Shown here: positions 1 to 10,424 of the stretch, one piece after another
How positions within the stretch are numbered: the stretch's first letter is position 1
How the letters are laid out: each line of letters begins with the position of its first letter
From: Phellopilus nigrolimitatus
Lineage: Eukaryota > Basidiomycota > Agaricomycetes > Hymenochaetales > Hymenochaetaceae
DNA: 16,628 bases
Assembly: GCA_021029095.1 (NCBI GenBank)
Contig: JAJOHG010000496.1
Location: 1 to 16,628, forward strand
Direction: 5' to 3'
Program-made: the position numbers and the translations under genes
Notes under the pieces: generated by a model
The model's input: only the letters and a program-made list of their open reading frames with translations
Told to the model about the DNA's origin: nothing
The model's database searches: none

Positions 1-108
1 GCAAAGACATGCGCTCGACCATGGGATGCGAGTTATATATTGCAACGCTCATTAAATAAAACGGCTATTGAACTTGGGTGCAGCAAACGCTCCCAGGGCC
101 CAGTCAAA

Positions 109-2656
<2,548 letters not shown>

Positions 2657-2746
2657 CGGGGCGCGGCCGGCGGCGCGCTCTTCACTTGTGTAAAACAAAT
2701 ATTGAAAATATCTGATTTTGGAGGATTTGGTGAAATTTAGCGGTGG

Positions 2747-3073
2747 AGATACTTGTGCCGAAAAGGGTTAGAATATATAAATTGTGAAAGGTTTGGATTT
2801 TGATTTGCTCCCGCGTTGATGGGGAAATAGATGTTGATGGGGAACGATCTGCGGGACTATTCGTGGACGCCCGTTGTAATCGTGTACTTTGGATATGAAG
2901 AGAGCAAGGAAAAGGCGGAAAGGAAGAAAGGAAAAAGAAAGAGCGGCTGTGTGGCTGGGACTCGCCATTTAGGGGAATCATAAGCTGACAGCCGACAACC
3001 GACAGCTGCCCGCCGCCGTGTGCATTGTCGAAGAGCAAGATCCCCGTGGGCTCGTGTCGTTGACGCTGCCTCA
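2747..3073. repeat. Direct repeat copy A
   Basis: About 330 bp that reappears in the same orientation at 4138-4491. Shared landmarks, in order: CGAAAAGGGTTA, GAATATATAAATTG, TTTGCTCCCGC, TGATGGGGAA, GATCTGCGGG, AGCAAGGAAAAGGCGGAAAG, a purine-rich tract, AAGCTGACAGCCGACA, CAGCTGCCCGCCGCCGTGTG, GAAGAGCAAGATCCCCGTGG and GTGTCGT. Copy A has an extra short internal duplication (GACAGCCGACAACCGACAG). No terminal inverted repeats or target-site duplication are obvious, so I do not call it a transposon. It runs directly into the truncated dehydrogenase reading frame and covers most of the gap after the esterase. Confidence 0.85.
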
Positions 3074-3666
3074 TCGACCTCCGTCGGCTGCTACGCGATC
3101 CAGCTTGCGCGGCTCTCACCAGCCCACCTCGCCACCGCGTCCCCGGACAACGCGGCACATCTCCGGTCTCTCGGCGCCGACCACGTATTCGACTACCACA
3201 CCCCAGACTGGGCGGCGCAGGCTGCGCGCATCGTCGAAGAGAATAGCGCCGAGCTTCTTTACGGCCTCGATTGCATATCCGAGGGCCCGACCGTGGGCGC
3301 GCTGAGTCAGGCGTTCAAGGGCAAGGGAAAAAAATTGCAACGGTACGCGGGTCGACGCAGTGGGACGGCGCAGCCGTAGAGGCGGGTGTCGTCGCGGAGT
3401 ACATGGCCGTGTGGACGTTACTCGGGCGGGGAGTTTTGGTACAACGGTCTGCTGCCATTCCTCTGGCACGATCTGGCACGAATCCAGCGTCTCCAATTGT
3501 CTCTGGTGCCCTCAGAGCGAACAAGGTGCGCCTTATGCCTGGCGGTCTTGCGGATGTACCCGAGGCTTTTGTACTTCTCGGATCAGGGCGTGTAACTGAG
3601 AGGAAGGAGACTGCGACTCTGAGGCCGCTGCGGGCGGAGAAGATGGTGTATCGACTGGAGAAATGA
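3046..3666 (+). pseudogene. Truncated zinc-type alcohol dehydrogenase / trans-enoyl reductase-like relic
   Basis: Encodes only the NAD(P)-binding half of a medium-chain dehydrogenase. From about 3055 the frame reads a nucleotide-binding motif (SSTSVGCYAIQLARLS), then LRSLGADHVFDYH and LDCISEGPTVGAL. In a different frame it continues with KKIATV, EYMAVWTLLG and the family's C-terminal NKVRLMPGGLADVPEAF ... EKMVYRLEK, stopping at 3664-3666. The roughly 150-residue N-terminal GroES-like domain is missing; in its place is repeat copy A. The frame slips by one base at the A7 run 3328-3334, and the stretch about 3430-3515 does not read as family sequence in any one frame. The V in SGRV may be followed by a short intron at about 3593. 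I infer a dead gene fragment rather than an active enzyme. The exact subfamily cannot be fixed by eye. Confidence 0.75.
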
Positions 3667-4137
3667 TGGGTAGTGTACGTATGCCTTTGACTTGATAATC
3701 AGGATACATCCAGAAGTCTTTTGGAAGCAAGTGAACAGGGGATGTGATACAGGTGCTGCCCGGGTCCGAAATACGGCAAGCTTGCGTAAATATTCATATA
3801 ACTTGGCATCGCAGGCTCTGCGAGCAGGAAGCTGGACACTGACAGAAACACAGAAAGTGTCGCATCTTGCCTTATATGTAAATATACCGATGCGAGTTGA
3901 GTTGAATATATCTGTATTCTTATTGTCTGTATGTACAACAAAGGCTTCCACGGCTTGCATGAAGTCGAATTGCAAGGCGGCACATTGGACTCTGGAGTGT
4001 GTTGATTGGTTTCCACAGGCGGATGGGAATAGATTTGCATATAAGGCAGGATACAAGACTTTTTGGACTTCCTGTACGTACCTGTAACTAGCTGGATCAA
4101 AATAGAGTCTTGTACCGTCAAGCAGATATTCATTAGA
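3667..4137. other. AT-rich spacer between relic and repeat copy B
   Basis: No credible gene. Open frames here (for example 3692-4087 plus and 3583-4133 minus) lack start context, intron structure and any family resemblance. The stretch is clearly more AT-rich than its neighbours, with TATAT and ATATAC words, and holds an imperfect inverted repeat described separately. Confidence 0.6.
3851..4065. repeat. Imperfect inverted repeat inside the spacer
   Basis: The left arm, about 3851-3896, contains CTTGCCTTATATGTAAAT. The right arm, about 4020-4065, contains ATTTGCATATAAGGCAGG, which is its near reverse complement. Similarity continues more weakly to about 45 nt per arm, and the loop is about 120 nt. 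This could be a decayed miniature element or a hairpin-forming relic. No flanking target-site duplication was found. Confidence 0.5.
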
Positions 4138-4491
4138 TAGATGTACTTATGTCGAAAAGGGTTATGTAGAATATATAAATTGGAAAAGGGTCTGAATTGG
4201 ATTTGCTCCCGCCAGCGCCAATTCGATTATTGATGGGGAATGATCTGCGGGTCTATTTGTGGATCCTCGTTGTAGTCGCGTAACTTTCCGGATGAAAGGA
4301 GCAAGGAAAAGGCGGAAAGGGAGAAAGGAGGAAAGGAGGAAAGGAAAAGAAAAGAAAAGCGCGGTCGCCATTCGGGGGAATCACAAGCTGACAGCCGACA
4401 GCTGCCCGCCGCCGTGTGCAAGCGGCGTGCCGGCCGTAGCGTAGCCGAAGAGCAAGATCCCCGTGGGCCGTGTCGTCAACGTTGCCTCTGC
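4138..4491. repeat. Direct repeat copy B, upstream of the GPI-anchored protein gene
   Basis: Second copy of the repeat at 2747-3073, same orientation, start-to-start distance about 1.39 kb. It carries all the landmark words of copy A but differs by small indels: an extra AGCGCCAATTCGAT segment near 4214, an expanded GGAAA tract at 4310-4360, and an added AGCGGCGTGCCGGCCGTAGC segment near 4420. It ends about 140 bp before the start codon at 4629, so it probably lies in, or acts as, the promoter region of that gene. The TATATAAA-like word at 4170 is too far upstream to be the core promoter of the ATG at 4629 unless the leader is long. Confidence 0.85.
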
Positions 4492-4628
4492 CTCGTCACA
4501 GCACAGCGCAACGAGCTTCCTGCCTTCCAGCCCCTAAGTAAGCCTCTCGCCGTCCTTCCTCTCTTTCCAACCACACGCTCTTTAGCCCCCGTCCCCCCCT
4601 CGAAACAAAAACAAAGAAAGAAAAAGAA

Positions 4629-5438
4629 ATGCTCGCGCGCACCGCCCTCGTCCTCGCCGCCGCTGCCGGCTTCGCGTCCGCGCAGCTGCAGGTGCTCGTC
4701 CCCGGCGGGCCGAACCTGTGGTGGGGTGCGTGCTGTCCGCGCTTGCCCGGCCTGCCGCTGCCGCTGCCGCTGACTTGACTTGATTCCTCGACCGCGCAGT
4801 CGCCAACTCGGAGAACAACATCATCTGGAACTGCAAGGAGTCGCAGGTCCAGGACTTCACCGTCCTGTGCGTCCCTCTTTCCCCTCCTCCCTCCTCCCTC
4901 TCTCATTCGATTGGACTGACGCCCGCCGCCGCCAGGCTGTCCAACTCGGACCCGAAGGTGCTCACCTCCGCCGAGGCGATCGTCGCCATCCAGCAGAACT
5001 ACGTCTGCTCGCAGACGCTCACGACGCAGCAGGCCAACTTCAGCGTCGCGCAGAACTACAAGGTCCAGTTCGCGAACCCCCTCAACGCCTCAGACGTGCG
5101 TCCCCCCTCCTTCTCCTTCCCCCTCCCTCTCCTTCCCCTCCCTTCTCTTCCCCCTCCTTCCCCTTTCGCGCGTCGTCCTCTGAGCCGCCGCCCCGCAGGT
5201 CTACGCCGAGTCCGACTTCTTCGAGGTCAAGCCCGCCGGCTCGACCTACCCCGCAAGCTCCGCGACGCCCACCGCCGGCGCGTCGTCCACCAGCGGCGGC
5301 TCCGGCTCCGGCTCCGGCTCCGCGACCGCCTCGGGCGGCGGCGCCTCCGCCTCCGGCTCCTCCTCCGGCGCGCGTGCGCGCGGCGCCCCCGCGCTTGGAG
5401 CGCTCCTCGCGGGCGCCGTCGCGGCGCTCGCGCTCTGA
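4629..5438 (+). CDS. Small secreted GPI-anchored protein with Kre9/Knh1-like domain
   Basis: Spliced model 4629-4725, 4800-4866, 4936-5095, 5199-5438; 187 residues, frame intact, all donors GTGCGT. The start follows an A-rich leader (AAAGAAAAAGAAATG). Residues 1-19 are a signal peptide (MLARTALVLAAAAGFASAQ). The mature part opens with LQVLVPGGPNLWWV, followed by NNIIWNCKES, a beta-strand-like DFTVLLSNSD, then YVCSQTL and a closing SDFFEV, the layout of the Kre9/Knh1-like Ser-Thr-rich GPI-anchored family. Two cysteines could form a disulfide, and NFS and NAS are possible N-glycosylation sites. The last ~60 residues are a Ser/Gly/Ala stalk ending in a hydrophobic tail (ALGALLAGAVAALAL) at the very C-terminus, which is a GPI attachment signal. 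Inferred location is the plasma membrane outer face or cell wall. No catalytic residues are seen. Confidence 0.88.
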
Positions 5439-5824
5439 GGGAGAGGTGGGCGATGGGCTTTGCGGTGTTTTGGTTTGGCCTTGTTCTCTTGGGTGCTCCT
5501 TTCTTTCTCTCTCCGATTGTTTTGTTTTCGATCACTTATTGCCCCTCCCCCCTCCGCGTTACATTCGCGATCCGGAACTCTACGATACGGTGTTGTCTGT
5601 CGGACTAGCTAGGGCAGTTTTCTCTCTCTCTTTCTTTTTATCTTGGTCTGTTGGGGACATGCAGAACACTACAACCTATTCGTATTTACGTAGCCCCTCA
5701 CCCCCGCTTTGTGTGTAGTTCGGCGCTACAGCCGCGCCGTCGCGCGCTCTGCAATGACATTCATTCATTTGGTACCGCTCTTATAGTTACACACTCGCGC
5801 CGCGTATGCGAAGAAAATCATGCC
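5439..5824. other. Convergent intergenic region
   Basis: This 386 bp stretch separates two converging genes and presumably holds both 3' untranslated regions. It is T/pyrimidine-rich (for example TTTTCTCTCTCTCTTTCTTTTT near 5619-5640). No clear AATAAA, gene or RNA is visible. Confidence 0.5.
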
Positions 5825-8396
5825 TCACGCCCCTGGGAACGCCTCCGCGTCTCCGGCCCCGGCCCCGCGCCAAAACACGATCTCGATCTCCCGCCGCGCG
5901 CGCGTCCCGCCGTGCGTCCCGCCGTGCGTGCCGGCGTCGCGGCAGGGCACCCCGCAGCTCGCCAGCCCGAGCGCGTCCCACAGCGCGCGCGCCGCGGCCT
6001 TGCGCTACTGCGCTCGGCGCGAGCGAGCGAGCGAGCGAGCGAGAATCAGCCGTCGTTTTTTTTTTGTCTGAAGAGGGGACGGGGAAAAAACGCACCTCGA
6101 GCATGGCCGCGCGCACGCCCGGGTAGGCCCGCGCGACGCGCGCGGCGTCGAACGCGACGGAGACGTCGCCGGAGCTGCTGCTGGCGAGCGTTGTTGGAGC
6201 GTCGGAGGAGTCGCTTGGCCTGGATTCGGACGCGGCCGCCGCCGCCGCCGCCTCCTGCTTCGCGCCCGCCCCCGCAACCGCGCCGCGCGCGTGCTGCACC
6301 CGCTTGATCGACCACCGCGCGGCGGGCGCCGCCTGCGCGGTCGCGTCCCGCGGCGGCGGCAGGTAGGTGACCACGCGCTGCTGCTGCACCCCGTCGCGGG
6401 CTGCCGGGGCCGACGGCAGCGCCGCGGGCAGCGCGATGGGGAGCCGGAAGCGCGCCGACTGCTTCGTCGCGCCAGCGTTCTTCGCCCGCTTGCGCACGGG
6501 CAGCGTCGACCAGCCCGCGTCGCCGTCCTCGTCTGCGAGCGCCGCGTACGCGTCCGGCGCGGCGCGGACGCGCTTGGGGGGAGGGGGCGCGGGGCGGACG
6601 GGCTTTGGTGTGGGGGGCAGCGCGCGGCGCGCGGCCGGCGGGGGGTGGATGAGGGAGGTGAAGGACGCCGCGTGCGCCGCGGAGCGGTCCTTTTCTTCCG
6701 TTTCGTCCCTGGGAGCTTCGTCGCCTTCGTCGGTTGTTTGGGGACGCGTCGGGCGGCTAGTGTCTGGGAGGGCGCCCGACACGCCCAGATGCGAGGTCTG
6801 GGAAAACGTGTGCTCGTTGGCTGCTGCGTACCTGACAGGGTCGCTCGCGCCGCCGTCCTGCCCATGTACAAAGGTGCCAGGAACGGGTATGGCGTACGAC
6901 AGCCCGAGCGCCGCCCGCCCGGGGTGCAGCGCGCCGTCGGAAGTGGGATACTTGACCGGTGAAGAGAACGCGTGCAGCGGCGCGTCTTGTCTTGTGATTC
7001 CGTGCTTTCTCGGCGGCGGTGCCGCCTCGTCGTCGAGCCCGGGGGCTCGCACTCCGTGCCAACGAGGGAAAGTCAGGCTTGCGCTGGCTTTCGCCGCCGC
7101 CGTTTGGTTGACTTGGGGAGTCGCGATGTTCGTCGGCGGCGTGGTCTGCCTGTATGCGCCCGTAACGTGACGCAGGGGCGATGAGAACGGTCCCTGCAGT
7201 CGCGCCTGTTGTGAGTTGGGCGCTGGGGCGTGCTTGCGTGAGTTGAAAGGCGCTATTTTTGCGGCGCATATATTGAGGTCAGACACCATATTAGAAGCGG
7301 GAGGAAGGGGATGAGCAGCGCCGGTACCTCGAGGTGCCGAAAACGTCTTCTGGCTTTTACTTGAGGATGGTTTAGTAGCATATGATGATGGGCTCAGCGG
7401 TGTGAAGCGAGTTGGTCTTGGAGGAGTGGGACAGTCGGTGAGCAAGCTAGGATTTGGTTCTTCGTCAGGCCAGAAAGAGACGGGCGTAGCTCCAGGTTCC
7501 AGGTACAGGTTTTCAGGTTCATTAATGTAATTAGCGTTATCGTTGTAGGTGAAATCATTCAGAGCTTGTGAATCTGGTTGAAGTTCAGCGTGGGTTGGAA
7601 CATGAGTAGGGTAAGGAGCACAAGGAGCAAGAGCAGAGACGGTACGAGGACCAGAAGAAATGGGAGTTGGATAGTGATTTTGCGTTAGAGGAGAACGTCG
7701 GGATATCAGAGGTCGGGCGAATGAGTGAGACGGCGGAAGCGACTTCGTGCCAATAGAGCTGACGAGCGTGTTCTTGGGCCTGTTCGGCTTTTCAGCAGCA
7801 AAGAAACCCTCGATCGTCCGCTTCTTCGTCTTCAAGTCCGCCTTCTTTCCACCCACGGCAGCCGAAGCGCTGGCCGCCGCAGGAGGCGCGAAGCCACGGC
7901 CAGGCCGCGCGTCGGCGGGGGGCGGCTCGTGCGGTTTTGCCGCTGCTGCGGGCGTCGGGCCCGGCGCGGGGCCGGGGCCCGCGCTGAAGGACGAGTGCGC
8001 GTGCGCCGGCCGCGAGGCGGCGTTCACGCGCGCGATGCTCCACGGGTTCGCCTTGAACTCCGCCGCGTCCGCGTCTGCGCGCGTCGCGATGTCGAGGTCC
8101 CGCAGGAGCTGCGCGTCGTCCGAGAGCGCCGCCTTCCGCGTCGGCTCCAGCTGCCCCCGGGCCGCGCCGTCTTTTTTGTCCTTGCTGACTTGCTTGTCCT
8201 TGTCTTGCGCGTTGCTGGCGGCGGCGGTGTTGCCGTCGCCGCCGCCGCCGTCGTCGGAGTCGCTCGAGTCGGAGTCGGGTTGGAAGCCGCCGCCGCGGAA
8301 CGAGAAGGACCACTGCGAGTCGGATTTGGAGCTGGAGTTGGCGACTGAGGTGCCTGTGGGCTTGGGGTCGGAGGCGTCCAGCAAGAGGCCCGGCAT
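5825..8396 (-). CDS. Large, mostly disordered protein of unknown function with a PCNA-binding-like peptide
   Basis: Two exons on the minus strand: 8396-6096 and 6004-5825, 826 residues. The intron 6095-6005 has donor GTGCGT and acceptor TAG; splicing puts the tail in the only frame giving a sensible end (RKAAARALWDALGLASCG ... FPGA). The start at 8396 has good context (CCACCATG); the frame stays open to an ATG at 8498, a less likely start. Most of the protein is Pro/Ala/Ser-rich low complexity. Notable segments: acidic DSDSSDSDD near residue 45; conserved-looking EFKANPWSIARVNAASR near 113-129; KKRTIEGFF at about 191-199, a lysine-type PIP box; S/T-P sites such as SSPLR, SSPVK and PPTPKP; and basic nuclear-localisation candidates PPPPKRVR and PVRKRAK. 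I do not recognise the family. A nuclear, replication- or repair-linked role is inference from the short motifs only. Confidence 0.72.
6020..6043. repeat. GAGC tetranucleotide microsatellite in an intron
   Basis: About six tandem copies of GAGC (plus-strand reading GAGCGAGCGAGC...), lying inside the intron of the minus-strand gene, next to its acceptor. A T9-10 run sits at about 6056-6065, also in this intron. Confidence 0.8.
7800..7823 (-). other. PIP-box-like coding motif KRTIEGFF
   Basis: The peptide fits [K/Q]-x-x-[I/L/M]-x-x-F-F, the PCNA-interacting consensus with lysine in the first position, a variant known from DNA polymerase kappa. It sits in a basic stretch (DLKTKKRTIEGFFAAEKP), which usually strengthens PCNA binding. 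Short motifs occur by chance, so function is a hypothesis. Confidence 0.45.
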
Positions 8397-8718
8397 GGTG
8401 GTCGTGGACAGACGCGCTGGAGTGCGAGGCTTGAAGCGCGTGTGGTGAATCCTTCCCACGTCTGCATACACCCAGCGTCTTGATACAAATACATGCATGT
8501 TATTTCAGCGGGGTACTAGTATGAGTACAGACACAAAGCAGTACACGACGTAGGGGAAGGGAAAGAGAAAAGCCGGGCAGACAGAACAGAAACATTAACA
8601 GAGCGTGTAATAATAGGGAATATCGTGCCGCATATAGCACCGCGCACGATGGAGAGAACGGGGTAAACAGTAACCAATAGCGAAAACAACTTCACTCCTT
8701 CTAAGTGCCGGCATATCA
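8397..8718. other. Intergenic region between two tandem minus-strand genes
   Basis: This 322 bp region holds the 3' end of the APC/C activator gene and the promoter and leader of the unknown protein gene. A CCAAT word lies at 8674-8678 (plus strand). The leader just before the ATG is C/A-rich (GTCCACGACCACC). No gene is seen. Confidence 0.5.
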
Positions 8719-10424
8719 TCACCGGATGATGCTCTGAGACCACATGTCCTCCTCGATGCGAGAGTCAACCTCCTGCTTCCCGAACACCTTGTAAATCCTA
8801 ATTGAGTCGTCCGAGCCGCACGTCACGAGCCGCGTCCCGTCGGGGCTCAGGCAGCTGTGCGTGATGCGTCCGTGCGGCGCGTCGAACACCTTGCCCGTCA
8901 GCTCCCCGCGCGGGTAGCTGTGCACGAGTATCGAATGCCTCCGGGGCGCGGGGAGCGCGACCGCGCCGTCCGACGCCGCGAACGCGTACCCGTGCGTCGA
9001 GACAATCTCCCGGCAGCTCGGCGCGAAGTGCAGCGAGGTCACCTGCGAGTTTGTGTTGATGACGAGCTTCTTCTGCCGGCCGTGCGTGGCGTCCCAGAAG
9101 CGGATCGCGCCGTCCTTTGTCCCGCCGCCCGTCGCGAGTAGATCGGGCGACCAGGGACACCACGCCATCGCTTTCACGGTCGACAGGTGCTTCCGCGCGC
9201 GCCACCTGCACCCGAGGCTGTTTAGATCCGTGCTGCAGGCGTCGGGGGTCTGAGCGCCGCTTGCGCTTGGGCTGGAGCTAAGACTAAATGCAGTGTCTGA
9301 GCTTGCGGAGGATGGAAGATCGAGACCGAGGATTCCAAGCGGATGTGATTTGCTTGCTCGGGCATCCCAACAGACGACAATTCCGTCTCCGCCGCCGGTA
9401 GCGAGAAACCGCCCGTCGGGGCTCCACTCGACACCGCATATCCGAGCTTTGTGCGATCTGATATTCTTTCCGCCCTTCGGCACTCGTATGTCGAACTGAC
9501 GCATCTGCCCAGTCTGGTACCCTACCGTCATCACATTCGAGTCCTTCCAGCTGAAGTCACCGACAAAGTCCTTCTCGTGGTGCGGCGTAAAATCGCGGAT
9601 AAGAAGGTGCGAATCGGGCTCGTAGACGCGGACGTGCCCGCAGTCGTTTCCGACGGCGAGGCCGGCTGAGTCCGGACTCCAGTTGATGCACGTCGCGCTT
9701 TCGTCAGGGTTGATGCCCGCGACACGGCCAATGGTCTGCGTCTTCATGTTCCGGAAGACGACTGAGGATCTCATCGCAACTGCAAGGAGGTCCTTGTTGC
9801 TCCAGGCGGCCAGACGCGAGTAGAAGTCATCATCCAGCCCGGGCGCGCCGAGGCATGTCTCGGGTGTCGCGCATAGATTTGTGGAGGCTGACGTCGCGGA
9901 CGGAGGGGTGGGTATCTCGTATAGACTTCTTGTGAGGCGCTGAAACTCTCTGCGAAAGGGAACAATATTTCGGGGTTGATCGGCTGGGTTCACGTTCTCC
10001 TGAGGGCGGAAGTACAGACGTCTGTCTCCTGCCTCTCCGATTGCCTTTGCAAGACGGCGAGACCGAGGTGTTGCACACAGGGGTATCGTATGTTCGGCAG
10101 CATCCGCGACGAAGCGGTCGCGCTATATGTGCACACATAAGGTCAGAGAGCGATGTTATGAGAGGTCGCAGCGCACCGAGCTCTTGCCCTTATAGAGTCT
10201 CCGCTGCTCACTCGGCCCGGCCAACTCGTCCTGCATGATCGCGAAGCTGGCCATGGAGCTCCGCCGCCGCTTAGACTGCCCATTGTTTTGTATCCGGAAG
10301 GGAAATAGTTTCTTGTCGAGCTTGCATTGCGGGCTCTCGTCGTCGGAACTGCTCAAGTCCGCCGGTCAGCATCGGTAGCTAGGTCAAGAGGACAAGATAA
10401 AACGCGTTGATACCTAGCTGGCAT
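8719..10424 (-). CDS. Cdc20/Cdh1-family APC/C activator, Ama1/Mfr1-like, WD40 protein
   Basis: Three exons: 10424-10414 (11 nt, MPA plus two bases), 10348-10177 and 10122-8719; introns 65 and 54 nt; 528 residues. The short first exon supplies the only ATG that joins in frame, since a TGA precedes exon 2's frame. The protein should load substrates onto the anaphase-promoting complex. Seen: a DRFV remnant of the C-box (residues 63-66) just after an exon junction; the family hallmark LGAPGLDDDFYSRLAAWS followed by NKDLLAVAM; WD40 blades such as INWSPDSAGLAVG, GDFSWKDSNVMTVG, VEWSPDGRFLATGGGDG, AWCPWSPDLLATGGG and CLSPDGTRLVTCGSDDSIRIY; and a C-terminal Ile-Arg (SQSIIR), the APC/C-binding IR tail. 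A Ser-rich insert (about residues 300-330) lies between blades. The unusual C-box and divergent N-terminus suggest the meiotic Ama1/Mfr1 branch rather than Cdc20 or Cdh1, but only a tree would settle this. Confidence 0.85.

Noticed and set aside
40..108. Upstream in-frame ATG at 40 as the esterase start
   Set aside because: It would place 23 extra residues before a clear signal peptide. The ATG at 109 gives the expected secretory N-terminus.
2747..4491. The repeat pair as long terminal repeats of a retrotransposon
   Set aside because: The internal DNA encodes a dehydrogenase fragment rather than gag or pol. No TG...CA ends, primer-binding site or target-site duplication were seen.
6291..8448. 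Plus-strand open frames (6291-6962, 6367-7170, 7725-8348, 7747-8448) opposite the unknown minus-strand gene
   Set aside because: They are low-complexity Arg/Ala/Gly-rich antisense readings of a GC-rich gene with no start context. The minus frame is one 767-codon exon with a sensible spliced tail.
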